Below are positions 11,687 through 23,413 of a DNA stretch of 64,000 nt, piece after piece. The notes under the pieces are model-generated. The model saw only the letters and a list, made by a program, of their open reading frames with translations. It was not told the origin of the DNA and made no database searches. The position numbers were made by a program, and so were the translations under genes. This DNA is from Paratrimastix pyriformis. Its lineage: Eukaryota; Preaxostyla; Paratrimastigidae. The number at the start of each line of letters is the position of its first letter. Position 1 is the stretch's first letter. The DNA lies in contig JAPMOS010000002.1 in assembly GCA_027972325.1 (NCBI GenBank), positions 1,090,001 to 1,154,000 on the forward strand. The letters run 5' to 3'.

Positions 11687-14172
11687 GGCCAGGTGACAGC
11701 GTATCTCTCCCCTCGCCGGCTTTTTTCCTGCCCCCGCCCCGGGACTGTCGAACAGCGACTTATCCGATGGAGATCTTGCGGGGCGCGTGGGTAACGTGGA
11801 TAATGTAGGATACGATGCCGCCGAGTTTGAGGACGACGCCGATGCGATCAATGACGATCATTCACCCCACCGTCGTCATCTCCGTGTTCGCGTCAAGTCG
11901 CCTCTCGGTTCGCCAAAATCGCCTGCTCGAAGACAACCTCTTCGCAACATCAAGCCGCCAGCCCCGCTTGCTCATGCTGCAGAGATCCGGCGACGCCTGC
12001 CGGTATTCAAGTCGAGTGCCCCTCCCACTCCCCTCGATGTCCCTCCTCCGATGCCCCCACCTCCGGCCCCCGTGTTGCCCGACCCAACGACATCTGTCGC
12101 ATACGTTCATGTGGGGGGCTCAGTGTCGAAGCGGGCACGGGTGGTCGACGACGACGACGACGAGTATCGCGAGGAGCCTTCGTCGCCGTCCTCTGGCTCG
12201 CCCGGCCGACGTTCCCCGGCGGCCCATCGTGCGGTGGCGTCGGAGGATGATAGCGACGATCCCCAAGAAGGAGGAGAGGGCGACGATGACGAAGAAGAGC
12301 GTCGAGACGACGAGGCGACCCCAGACGACGATGATGCCACCCCTCAGGATGACGAGGGCGGGGCCACGGACAGCAGCCACAAGGACGGGATCCCAAGCGA
12401 GGAGGATGGTGGCGACGATGAATCCACCAGCCCCGATGAGCGACTCGGGGCGTCCTCGCGGCCAGCCACCCCGGCCCCGCGCTCCGATCTGCCCGATCAA
12501 GACGAGCAGGAAGCCCTCTCGGTTGCCGAGGCCGATGAGGAGGACGGGGACACAGACTCGGCGCCGCCCTATGGGACCAGTTTCACAAGGACCCCCATGC
12601 CCGAGCAGCTTCGCGAGGAAAACGAGGCTGCCTGTCCCGTTCCGTGGGTCCAGTGGCTCAACGGGCGCTACCGCGTCCGGCCCTTGGGCACCCCTTCCGA
12701 TACCAACGGAGAGAGTGGCCAGTCGGCCGCTGGGGGCCCTCCTTCCGATGGCGAAGCCAGTCCGCTTTATTTGGAGATGGTCCTTCAATGCGACAAACTC
12801 ATCCGCAACCGCACCGCCACCGGTCCGCCCGTTGAGGGGGTGTGGGTGTGCTGGCTCGTGCGAATTGTCCGTTCATCTATTTCTCTTTCTTATGCGAATC
12901 TGCCCACGTTCATCTCTCTCTCACCGAATGGCCGGCGCGGTTGGCGTGGGCGCACCGACACCGACCTGACTTCCGGCCATCATCTTGGCACCAGACTACA
13001 TCGGCGCCGAAAAGAAGGCTGGTCCGCCCGCGGGGTAGAGGGCGGGGTGGCTGGAAAGTGTTCGGCCCGTGTGCCCTCTTCCATGTCCGATGCTTGCGGC
13101 TCGCGGCTGACAGTCTCCACGGCTTTCTTCTTCTTGGGTTCCTGCTCCCAATCGTAGTGAAGACTTCTTTGATCGCGGGTTCCAGGGGAAACGCCACGAT
13201 TCGCGGGTCCCCCAACGGACGCATGCGCATCGCGGTCATCCGTCCTCGGGGTCGCCAGAGGATCAGTCTGCCCCCCCCCCCCCCCCCCCCCCCCGCATGT
13301 GCGTGGTTCTTTCGGAGTGGTGGATCACTCAGTGGCTGCCCTTGTTCCCTTCCCTTAGCACTCCGCCATGATGCAGGGGATACCCTTCAATCCGTGCAAA
13401 ATGTGGCGCTCTCCTTCAACCACGCCAAATGCCTCCTCAAGCTGGCCGTCGCCCTTGACCCCGCCCGTGGTCTGCTGGCCCTCTCGCCGCTTTCGTCCCG
13501 ATCCCGACGGTTGTAATTGTTTCCTCTGGTCGTCCCAGGGACCCCAACGAAGTCGGGACGAGGCGGCGTCCAGTACGGCAGCACCAACGGCTACGTGGAG
13601 ATACCCCACTTGCCTGCACTCGAGGTCTGCAAAGATGGGCAGGCCTCCTTTTGGCACGGCCTCGTCGGTGGTTGGGTAGGTTGCAGCCACCGTTTGGGCG
13701 CAGCCACCGTCGGTTCCCCCCCATGGCGCCCTTCCTCTGAGAAGTGGCGAGACCGCCAATGATGGCCACGCCGACCCCTCCCCGGAGATCGCCCTGTCTG
13801 AGGAGTGCCGGCTTGAAGTTGCTCGCCGATGCGCGCTGTGGAATCTGGAGGTCTGTCTTCCATTTTTCCCCGAGGCACACCGTGGTCCGTCCGTAGTTCC
13901 TCCGCGAACGAAGGCAACGGCTCGGCCCGGAGCCCACCAAAACCGTTGCCTCTCCCCAGCCCGCCATGCCCCCATCGCATCCAACTCCCGCTCCCCTCCC
14001 CCAAAATTCTGGGACCTTGCTGTCCCCGGCCGACCAACTCCTGGCCCCGGCCGAACTCCCATCAACACCAACAGTTGTTGGTCTCGGGCATCCCCAGCGG
14101 ACAAAATCGCACAGAGGGAGACCTCGGACAAGTGGGCGGGTCTCTGTCCCGCGAAAGAGGGCCCACACCTAA
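11685..14172 (+). CDS. Acidic, probably nuclear protein of unknown function
   Basis: Not recognised. The proposed first exon is only eight bases (ATGGCCAG, 11685-11692), spliced through a GTGAC...ACAG intron to a frame reading DLSDGDLAGRVGNVDNVGYD. A long acidic, Ser/Pro-rich stretch follows with Asp runs. Downstream exons that join in frame read GAEKKAVKTSLIAGSRGNAT, RMRIAVIRPRGRQRITLRHD, then QSVQNVALSFNHAKCLLKLA, VQYGSTNGYVEIPHLPALE and EIALSEECRLEVARRCALWN. The end is a basic tail (GRVSVPRKRAHT, stop at 14172). Several donors are GTCTG, and one intron (about 13268-13357) opens GTCTG followed by a C-run. One junction near 12870 is unresolved. An acidic middle and basic tail suggest a chromatin or nucleic-acid partner; that is inference only. 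Confidence 0.55.
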
Positions 14173-14371
14173 TCAAAGCGCCATTTTCCTCGCGTATTTT
14201 GCTAAGGGGCATTATGTTCTGGTCGGTCCTAAGACATTAGACCGTAAAAATAGACCCGAACAAGTCTTTGTTGCGCTCGGGTCGTCACGCTGCTCCAGTC
14301 ACACTCTCCCTCAACGGCCGGATGGGCCAGCCTAACCCTGTCTTGATCTACCCGAGCAGAATTCTATTACA
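14173..14371. promoter_or_regulatory. Spacer upstream of the prominin-like gene
   Basis: About 200 bases between two plus-strand genes. It is less GC-rich than the flanking exons and presumably holds the promoter and 5' UTR of the prominin-like gene. No motif is distinctive enough to name. Confidence 0.4.
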
Positions 14372-16029
14372 ATGATTCCAAGGCTCGGGCTGATTTTTTT
14401 GACGCTCCCTCTGTTGGCTCTTGCGGGCGGTTCGTTAATTTCGGGGCATTTTTTCGATGACAATTTTGGATCCGTTTTTCATCTAGCCCCAACGGATTTC
14501 TTTAATCAAACTCTGGCGAATAGCTGGGCCAGGATGTGGGATGTTATTCGGTGGGACTTTCAAAAGGGGTTGCAGCCTATCCCGAAGACACTCACTCTCC
14601 TTTCGAACGATACTGCTTTGACTACAACCTTCACGATCGGAGCAAATCAAATCATGCTCTACCTACCGCTTGGAATTGTTTGTGGCTTTTTTCCCCCCCA
14701 GACGACAGCATATTTTCTTCAAATCGATTAGTCTTATGGCGTCCGCATCGTTTGGGCGCTCATCTTCTTCGTTGTCTTCCTCCTTTGGGGTATTTTCTAT
14801 CCATTCTTGCAATGCTGCAAGTGCTGCTGCTGCGGCTATCGGCAACCGTGTTGCTGCTGCCGATGCTGCTGCTGGCGGAAGGGTGCTCCCAACTGCCGTA
14901 TCTGCACGCGGGTTGCCCTCATCGTTTTTTGCATCCTTGTCTCGTCTGTTCCGGTGTGCTGTCCCCTCCCAGTGATTTCTCCCCTTTTTTTTTGACACAG
15001 GTTGTCCCTTGCCATCGGTATGGTGGGAGGTTCACAGTTCTACACTGCATTCGCGGGGGCCAAGGCCGGTGTCAACAACGGGTTTGGCTTCGTCAACGAG
15101 GCGTTCGATCTTGGGACCGATGTCGAGGCAATCGGCATCAGTGCCCTCAACACCATGGACGGCCTTGTGACCACCGTTGATAATGCTATTCCTCAAGCCG
15201 CATTGACGGCCAACTTTGATTGCATCTCGAACGGGCTCAATAGCATCCCCAATCTGAATCCTCTTCTGGGCGAGCTGGACAAGCTGCCGGTCTTCAAGGC
15301 CGCCATCCCCACCAGCGCCTACATCCAGGGCCAGCTCCAGACCCTGAACGCATCTCTGGGGCTCCTGGCCTCGCTGCCCCAGCTCTCCGCTCGGGTTCGT
15401 CCATCCATTCCTCCCCGGACAGTGGCTCATCAGATGTGTCGCCCCGCCCCCCGCCCCCCGCCCCCGCCCCCCCGGGTAGGTTGCCATCATCGGGGAGGTT
15501 GTCCAGGAGATGCCCACCACCTCGGCCATCAACATGATTCAGCAGCTGGACGACGCCGTCACGGCGATGCCCGTCATTGCCGACCTCAAGACCTCCATGA
15601 ACAACCTCTTCAACGCCATCAGGGCCGTCCCCGAACCGGGCACCGTCAACGGACACATCACCGACCTCCAGACCAGCGTGCCCGGCATGAGGGTCCGCTG
15701 CGCCCGCCTCTTTGGGACTTCTCACGCCCATTCCCCCGGTCCTTTCGTCCCGTTCCCCTCCCGCGCACCCCCACCCCCACCCCCACCCACCAGGCGACTG
15801 CGGGCAACCTGAGCGCCGACCTGGTGGCGGTCAACACCACCCTCAAGGTCACCCTGCCCACCGATGTCTACCCCCTGGCCGCACCGGGCGGCCAGCTGGA
15901 CGATTTCAGCGCCTCGGTGGCGAGCATGAACTCCGTGCTGCCCGCCCTGGTGACCGAGCTGAACGACTACTCCAACGCCAACGCGGCCACCATGAAGACC
16001 CAGCTGGCCACCCTCAAGACCGCGGTCCG

Positions 16030-16070
<41 letters not shown>

Positions 16071-16934
16071 CCCGTCTCACGTCGCTCCTCGCTCGCTCGC
16101 CGGGTGGTAGATTGCCCAATTCCCTGACACCAGCCTGGAGACGGGCCTCGACACCCTGGTCACCGTGAAGGCCAACACGCCCTCGCTGATCGACCGCATC
16201 AACAGCGAGATCTCCGACTTCAACAGCCGGGCCGCGGCCCTGCCCACCCCGCTGGACGCGCTGAAGAACGACATGGACACGATGGCCTCGGTCAAGAGCT
16301 CCATGCCCGCCGACATCACCGCCATGCGCGGCCACGTCGTCAGCCTCCAGAACGCCATCGCCCGTCCGTCACCAGGCCACGCCCGCTGCCCTAGCCCCCC
16401 CCTCCAGAACGCCCCGCCTCTGTTGTTCTGTGCGGTTTCTCCACCGGCCCGCACACGCCTCGTCACGCCTCGTCACGTCACCCCGGGGATGGTGTGGCGC
16501 AGTGCTGCCCAACATGACGGCCCTGGTGGAGATGCTGCGCGGCCTCAACCGGACCATGCACAAGGTGCCCGACGTCAACTCGACCATGACCATGCTGGAC
16601 GACGTCGAGCAGGCGGCCAGCATCAACATGACCGAGCTCATCGCCCGCCTCAACGTCACCGTCGACGCGTCCGCCCCGCCCCCGCTGCCCCTCACCCTGC
16701 TGCCACTGTTCGGCGGCTGGGTGCATCCTCCCCTTCATCGGGGTCCCTCTCCTCATCGGCGCTCCCCCGCTTTGGTTGGTCCCTGGTCTGGTTGGTCCTC
16801 CGCAGGATCGCCAACCTGCCCAACACGACCGTCGTCCGGCAGACCATCGCCCAGGCCGAGAGCCTCCTGGGGGTCTTCCAGTGCGTGCAGGCCCTGCTCA
16901 ACATGACCAAGCGTCCGTCCCGCTCTTCATCCCA

Positions 16935-16970
<36 letters not shown>

Positions 16971-19900
16971 GTCAGCCCGCTCACGGCTCCTGTTCCCCCT
17001 TCCCCGTCGGCTGATGCCGGGCAGATGTGAACGACACGCTGCTCGAGCTGCCGCCCGCCGTGTCGCAGGCCCTGGCGGCGGCGGACCAGCTGAACAGCAT
17101 CGTCTTCCCCAACTTCACCGACATCAAGGCCCAGCTGGACCTCATCGACACCACCGTCCGCACCAAGATGCCCGACTTCGCCGGCATGCGGGACAACGTG
17201 GTCAACTTCGACCGGAACATCAAGTCCGCCGTCAGCGCAGTCAACTTCACCCAGTTCAAGCAGAGCCTGACCACCCTCAACGACTCCCTCGCCGTCCGTC
17301 ACCCCGCCCGCCCCTCCTTCATCCCGCCCCACCCCGCCCTCCTTCATCCCACCTCGCCCTCCATCCCGCCCTCCGATGCTCATCTCGCGGCTCCTTCCAC
17401 CTCGCGGCTCCTGCCCCGCGCCGTCCTCCTGCAGTCGGTCCCCGACCTGGCCCCGCTGCTGGCCAACGCGGACACCATGAAGAACGCCACCGCCAACCTG
17501 CCCGACCTGGGCGGCCTGCTGGCAACCCTGGACAACCTCACCGCCGCCCTGGCCAGCGCCCCCGACTTTGCCGGGCTGTCGGCCAAGCTGCAGGACATCA
17601 AGAACAAGCTCACCCTGGGCGACGTCTCGGCCATCCAGACCACTCTGGGCAACCTCAAGGCCTCCGTCAGCGGCATCCCCGACCCGTCGCCCCTCAAGAC
17701 GGCCGTCACCACCCTGCGGGCCAAGATGGCGCCCTTCGCCAGCCCCAGCACGGCCATCGACGACATGGACGCCGCCATCACGGCCTCGCCGCCCCCCGCC
17801 GCCATCCCGGCCGGGGTCTCGGTCCACCTGACCGAACTCACCGAGCTCCGCGACGCCGCCGCCGCCGCGGGGGCGATCCCGGTGACCCCCATCAAGGACG
17901 CCATCAACAACGTCAAGGCCCAGGCCGACACGGTGCCCAGCCTGGACCCGGTCGTGGCCAGCTGCGACCAGCTGGTGGCCAACATCGACGCCATGCCCGA
18001 CCTGGAGAGCTACAAGGCCGCCATCACCTCGCTCGGCTCCAAGATGACCAGCGTCGAGGTCGGGCGGCGGCCCTCCCTCCCCGGCCCCCTCCGTGGCCTT
18101 CCCTCGCATGTCCTTTTCTTCTTCGGCTCGCTGACCGCACCCGTTCCTGCACCACCGCACCCGCACCCGCACCGCACGGCGCCCGCAGCCCATCGACACG
18201 GCGGCCCTGGACTCGATCGACGCCTCGGTGACCACCATCAAGAGCCAGAACCTGCCCGGCCTCAAGGCCTCCATCACCGCCCTCCGCGACTCCATCGCCG
18301 ATGTCCGCGCCCCCACCTCCTCCCATCCCCCCTGGCCGTCTGGTTCTGGCCCCTGGCCCCCTGGCCGCCCTTCCTTTCCCTTCGACTGACTTTGCCCCCC
18401 TTGGTCCCCCTCGCGCGCCCCCCAGCTGCCCCCGATGAGCGACCTGCAGAACCTGCTTGCCGACGCGTCGGCCAAGGTGTCCAGCATCCCCTCGCTGGAC
18501 AGCGTCTTCGGCAACCTGCACTACCTGGACGAGGCGCCGGCCATGATCCCCGACCTGTCGGCCATCCGCGCCCAGATCGTCACCGCCCAGGGCACCCTGG
18601 CCGGCCCCCAGGTGGCCACCGCCAAGGGCGCCGTGGCCAACGCCAAGAATCTGATCGGCAACATGCTGACCATGATGCACACCAGCGTGGGCTCGGTCAC
18701 GACCCAGCTCGACCAGACCTTCACCGGCCTCAAGGCCCAGGTGGCCACCTACCGGCGCCTGGTCAACGGGTACAACGACACCATCGTCACCCAGTACGAG
18801 CCCATGGCCGCCCAGTACCTGCCGGCCGCCATCTGGGGCCCCATCGGCATCCTGTGCCTCCCCATCATGGCCATGATCGTCGCCCTCCTGGGGGCCTTCG
18901 TCTGCCGCAAGGGCTGCTGCATCGCCTGGTCCGGCGCCCGCTCCTGCTCCCGCACTGGCTGCCCACCCCCTGCCCCCTGCCCCCTTGGGCCGTCTTTGCT
19001 CATGACGGCATGGTATGGGACGGTCGCTGCAGCGGGTCGTGCTGCACGCTGTGGGTGCTGGTGCTGATGTGGCTGCTGGCGCTGATCTTCCACGTGGTCG
19101 AGACGCCCACCTTCGAAGTCTGCTCGGCCCTCTACGACCCCGACCTGCCCGCCTTCATCAAGCCCATCATCAACAAGGGTCTGCCCTCGGCCTCTCCGCC
19201 CTCCCTCCTTCCCCCTCCCTCCTCCTCCTTCCCCGCGGCCTCCCCGCGGCCTCCCCCGCGGCCTCCCCTGATCTCTTCACGATGGCGCCTTTGGTGGTGT
19301 GCAGTGATCCCGCCGATTCCCCTGTCGCTGGGCAGCCTGAGCGGCCCCAAGCTGAGCGACCTCGAGCTGGTCACCATGGGCGACGCCGTCCTGGCCCCGC
19401 TCGCCCCGGCGGCCCTCAGCCCCCAGCGGGTCCAGGGCCTGGCCACGCTGCTGGCGGCCCCGCTGCATGTGCCCGCCCCGCAGCTCACCCAGATGCTCAC
19501 CCGGCCCCTGGGCGAGACCCACGCCCAGTGGGCGGCCGCCCTGCCCGGGGCCGCCAACATGGACCTGATGGCCCTGCTGCCCAACATCTCGCTGACCATC
19601 TCGGTGGGCGACATCCTCGGCTACTACCTCACCTGCGCCGGCCCCAGCCCCCTGGGCCAGTTCTGGACCCTGAAGGACACCCTGATCGGCTTCGCGCGCA
19701 ACTTCACCGACCCGGCCGGCCTGGCGCTCCTGCTGCAGCAGCTGGCCGGCATGGCGGTCGTCCCCAAGCAGGGCCTCATCGTCCGCTGGCCCCCCTGCTG
19801 TCCCTGCCCCTGCTGTCCCTGCCCTCCGCGGCTCCCCCCTCACGCGTGCCTCATCCCGCCCGCATCCCGCCCACGCCCCCAGGATGCCCTGGGCAGCGTG

Positions 19901-20566
19901 GACGCGCTGATCGACAGCGTGGACACGCTCTTCGGGAAGGTCGAGGGCCTGACCAACTGCTCGCGGGTCAACGGGGTGGTCTTCGGGGCCGTCGACGCGC
20001 TCTGCGTGACGGCCGTCAACGCCATCATCCTCGTCTGGATGGGCTTCTTCCTGACGGGCTGCTGCCTGTGCCCCACCCTGTGCTGCCAGTTCTACGGGCG
20101 CCCCATCTGGCCCAAGTGGGACCCCAAGGCCGAGCGCAACTACCCCCGCGGCTGGACCGGCCCCCGCGACGGGGTCGCCGCCGACGCCCAGCAGCTGCCC
20201 CTGGGCAACGAGATGCGCCCCATCGCCGACAACCCCCCGCCCATGCCCACCACCATCGTCATCTCCCCCGCCCCGGCCCCCGAGCAGCCCATCCCCGGTC
20301 CGCCCGCCTCCCCACGTCGTCGCAGTCCGGTCGTGACCACGTCCCTCTCCCCGCCCGTCACAGGCGCCTACCCTGGCTCCCAGCCCTACCCGGGCTACCC
20401 CCCGACGGCGTATCCGGCCCAGCCGTACTACGGGGAGCCCACCGCGCTGGAGGTGCCCCAGACGGCCCCCCTGGCCATCTCCCCGGCCGCCTCGCAGGAC
20501 TACTACCCGGCCCCGCCCGCCCCCGCCGGCTACGGCGGCTCGACCTACGCCCCGGGCGGCTACTAG
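14372..20566 (+). CDS. Prominin-type five-pass membrane protein with enlarged second extracellular loop
   Basis: Topology matches prominin (CD133), a cholesterol-binding organiser of membrane protrusions and cilia. Fifteen exons (14372-14677, 14732-14943, 15001-15394, 15480-15692, 15794-16024, 16111-16363, 16503-16668, 16806-16912, 17025-17293, 17435-18058, 18189-18302, 18426-18928, 19033-19178, 19305-19780, 19883-20566) sum to 4698 bases, 1565 residues. Order: signal peptide; TM1 (VWALIFFVVFLLWGIFY) and a Cys-rich turn (CCKCCCCGYRQPCCCC); TM2 near 160-185; a loop of about 900 residues; TM3 (IGILCLPIMAMIVALLGAF); TM4 (LWVLVLMWLLALIFHV); a loop of about 210; TM5 (AVNAIILVWMGFFLTGCC); and a Pro/Tyr-rich tail. 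Prominins are usually near 850 residues, so loop 2 is greatly expanded by helical segments. Most of its donors are GTCCG, two with long C-runs behind them. Related tweety proteins have a different loop pattern. Confidence 0.8.
16025..16110 (+). other. Prominin intron: GTCCG donor followed by long C-run
   Basis: The intron starts GTCCG and goes directly into about 40 consecutive C, then ends GGTAG. It is a clear example of the window-wide pattern in which a homopolymer grows immediately downstream of the splice donor. A second case in the same gene is the intron 16913-17024, with about 32 C. Confidence 0.9.
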
Positions 20567-21204
20567 GCCCACCCCAGCACAGCACCGCTCGCCCTCCGTT
20601 GCTCCATGCTGAGCCCTTCTGGTCTCCGTTTCTCGGATCGCCGCGTCCATCGGGCGACCACGGCTCGATGAGGGGGGGCCCCGTCCGTGCCGCCCGTTAT
20701 TCTCGTATGACTTTCCCTCATCCCGTGCCCCGCCGTGCCGTGGGACTCCTGGACCTCCTGCTCCGTCTGCCCTTCGCTCCTCTCCTGGGGGGCTCTTCTC
20801 TTCTCTTCTCGGGCCTCGTGCCTCCTCGTTTTTTTGGCGCTCCTCTTCGCTCTTCGCTCTTCGTTTTTTGGTGTCTGCTGTTTGCTGTTTGGGCGCCACG
20901 GCTCTCGGCCAGCGCTCCCCTTTCTCCGTCCGTCCCTCCCGTCCTATCGGCATCGTCTTCTCCGCCACCCCGGGCCCGTCGGCCTCCAGCTTATACAGAC
21001 GTTGTCTCCCCGGCTCGGGGTTGGCCTTTCTCGAATTCTCCAATTCCCATTCCATCCTCCCCTCCCCTCGTCCGCTGCCGTTGTGGTGTTTTGTGACTTT
21101 TGGGCGGCCTCCCGATCCCGATTGCAACAATAATCGCCGTTTGAGGATGCCCCCGCTGCTCCCGCCGTGTGGTCTTGTTTCGCCTCTCGGGGCGTCCCGC
21201 TGGG

Positions 21205-21243
<39 letters not shown>

Positions 21244-21462
21244 TGCACCCTTGCCTCAGCATCTGCCTGTTGTGCGCGTCTTTCCTTGGGCCACAAAAAA
21301 TTGGCCGTCCGGATTCGCAAAGGAACCGAAGGGCCGCGCCGATGGGTTGCAAACGGTCGTTGAATGCCTGCTGGCGGGGGGCCATCATGACCTTATCCTC
21401 GCCTGCTGGCGGGGGGCCATCATGACCTTATCCTCGCCTGCTGGCGGGGGGCCATCATGACC
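20567..21462. other. Convergent 3' region with C-run and 35-bp repeats
   Basis: About 900 bases between the stop codons of the prominin-like gene (+) and the RING gene (-). It carries pyrimidine-rich sequence, a run of about 34 C near 21209-21242 and most of a three-copy 35-bp repeat. I see no coding exon. Long open frames here on both strands are driven by base composition. Confidence 0.6.
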
Positions 21463-21470
21463 TTATCCTC
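21366..21470. repeat. Three exact tandem copies of a 35-bp unit
   Basis: Three perfect copies (21366-21400, 21401-21435, 21436-21470), each beginning GCCTGCTGGC and ending CTTATCCTC. The third copy supplies the stop codon and last codons of the minus-strand RING gene, so the other two copies lie in its 3' UTR. This looks like a recent tandem duplication across the gene end. Confidence 0.95.
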
Positions 21471-22351
21471 GCCTGCGCCGTGGGGGCAGGGCGCGTCCCC
21501 GGGAGGGGGCCGGGTCGTCGTCGTCGGCCTCGTCGTACGGGTCGTACCCGTCATCGTCATCCTCGTCCTCGGCGGGCCCCCTCGCCCCTCGCTCGGGCGG
21601 AACCCACGTGGTCTGCCAGCACCACCCAGACCGCAGCAGCCCCGTCAGCCCATGCGCGATCGACCGAGGGCGGGCAGACCACCACAGCTGATGCATGCCG
21701 CGCCGCCCCGACGATTTTGGCCAGCTCGGCCAGCTCTTGGGGGGACCAGAGGCGCGAGGGCGAGAGGCGATGAGCGGGGCGGCGCACCCCCCGGGGGCTG
21801 ACGACAGACCGTCCAGCAGGCCCCGCGGGTCGACCCGACCCAGCCCCGAAAGCCACTCGTCGAGCTCAACGAGCCGCTCTACCGCGCTGCGGATCAGCTG
21901 CAGGCTGGGGGCACGTGCAAAGGGGGAGGGATGGGCGTTGCGCAACCGAGGAGGCCCAGACCTGTTCACCCGGGGCAGGCCGGGCCGGTAGCCTTTTTGC
22001 TCGGCCTCACGAGCCTGCCCCAAAAGGACTCGCACTTCCGAAATGAGAAAAGAGTGGTCGAGCCCTTCAAAGTTGTCGGGTCCGGGGATTCCGGTGGACG
22101 CAGTGGGGTCGACCTCGAGGACTCTGTGTCCGCCCGAGGGATCGGCAATGTCAATCGCAGTGAACGCACTCTTGCATTGCGGGCACTCGGCCTTTTCATT
22201 TTTTTTTTGTGAGTCGACAGAGATTCGAATTGCCGACCTTTACGGTTGCCCATTCTTGAATACATTCAGCGCAAAAACTGTGTCCACATTTCAGCGTCCC
22301 CCGGACCGTCTTCAACTGTTCCTGACAAATAGAGCAGATCACATCGGTCAT
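21463..22351 (-). CDS. RING-finger protein with acidic C-terminus
   Basis: Probable small E3 ubiquitin ligase. The N-terminal RING begins MTDVICSICQEQLKTVRGTL, continues KCGHSFCAECIQEWATVK and closes after an intron with AECPQCKSAF, giving a full C3HC4 ligand set. Five exons (22351-22238, 22191-21962, 21904-21810, 21735-21608, 21567-21463) sum to 672 bases and 223 residues. The middle is helical (LQLIRSAVERLVELDEWLSG), and a segment reading ELAELAKIVGAARHASAVVV precedes an acidic tail rich in Asp with a few Tyr. Donors are GTCGG, GTCTG, GTCTG and GTGGG. The stop lies in the third copy of the 35-bp repeat. Substrate unknown. Confidence 0.8.
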
Positions 22352-22566
22352 TCCTTCAGGACTGCCAGAGATCTGCGGCGTCCCAGAGATGAGACGAGTC
22401 TCAGCGACCTGAAAGGAGCGCCCCACTCGACGCCAGCCCAAACCCTGAAACCACGGCGCCGCCGACACCACTGCACCCATACCCATCCCTTCCCCAACCT
22501 CGTTGAGCCAACAAGGGGCATGATCGGACACGGCTGAATCGAATAATCGCAATTTTAACATATTCC

Positions 22567-23338
22567 TCAAAGGGAGCGGCGGAGGCAGATACACTCGACG
22601 AATCCGTCGCTCTGGATACGCTTCAGTGGCAGCTCATCCACATCCCAGCCTCCACTTCGGGCCGCCTGCAAGAAGCGTTCGTATACGACGGGGTCACGCC
22701 GTTCATTGGCTAGCAAGACAGTGGAGCTGTCCGAAGAAAGAGCCTGACACGTCTGCAAGAGGGGTTCGATCGACTGGTCCTCATAGACGATGTCCGACCC
22801 TACCACAAAGTCGAAGGGTGCGCCCAGAGCAGCGATATGGTCAGCGTTGCCCCATGTCAACTCTCGCACATCGCACAACCTCTGCTCCTCCGTGGAAAGG
22901 TTCAGCGCCACATTGGCGCGGAGGTTGTCGAGCAAAGGGGCCTACAAGCAGGGCCAGCGGCGAGTGCAGCAAAACTGGGGGGAAAACAGACCTGATCCGT
23001 CAAAAACACTCGAGATGGAGATAGCGTCGCGAGAGAAATTCCGAGGAGACCGCACCCTGCACCTATACATTGTCAAAGAGCAATCGAAGACGTCGATGAG
23101 GGGCGGAATCCGACCGACCGATTTCGCAAACCGAGCGCCCAGCAAACCGAAATTTCCTTCTGTTCGCGTCGAGATATTGCGAAAGAACAACGGAACTTGA
23201 CCAGACCGCCTCACCGGTCGTCCCCAAAGGATGGTCTTCGAGAAAACCGAAGATTGAGCCGATCAAAACAATGGCGCTCCGACCTGGTGTGTGAATCTGG
23301 AAGGTTCTTCCATAGAAAGAATAATTCGAACACCTCAT
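22567..23338 (-). CDS. METTL21-family protein-lysine methyltransferase
   Basis: Seven-beta-strand SAM-dependent methyltransferase of the METTL21/EEF1AKMT/VCPKMT group, which methylates lysines of translation factors and chaperones. Three exons (23338-23119, 23062-22992, 22941-22567) sum to 666 bases and 221 residues. Seen in order: TTGEAVWSSSVVLSQYLD; motif I VCEIGAGCGLLGISLATLSP; acidic residue after strand 2 in VFLTD; LDNLRANVALN; VVGSDIVYEDQSIEPLLQTC, where a DxxY-like motif is expected (SDIVY); and a closing WDVDELPLKRI. Donors GTCGG and GTCTG. It is divergent from SIN1, with 75 bases between the starts. Which family member and which substrate cannot be told from sequence alone. Confidence 0.85.
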
Positions 23339-23413
23339 AGCACGACGATTTGACACAAACAAGGCCAGCAGACGACAGAACCTGGGGATTTGTGAGCAAT
23401 CTCCCCTGGATTG
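23339..23413. promoter_or_regulatory. Shared 75-bp divergent promoter (methyltransferase / SIN1)
   Basis: The two start codons, 23338 (-) and 23414 (+), are separated by only 75 bases. Both 5' UTRs and both promoters must fit here or extend into neighbouring coding sequence. No TATA-like motif stands out. Confidence 0.55.

Noticed and set aside
19277-21388. 703-codon minus-strand open frame across the prominin-like gene and its 3' region
   Set aside because: It runs through a C-run and antisense to well-supported exons with membrane helices; composition is Gly/Arg-rich without domain character.
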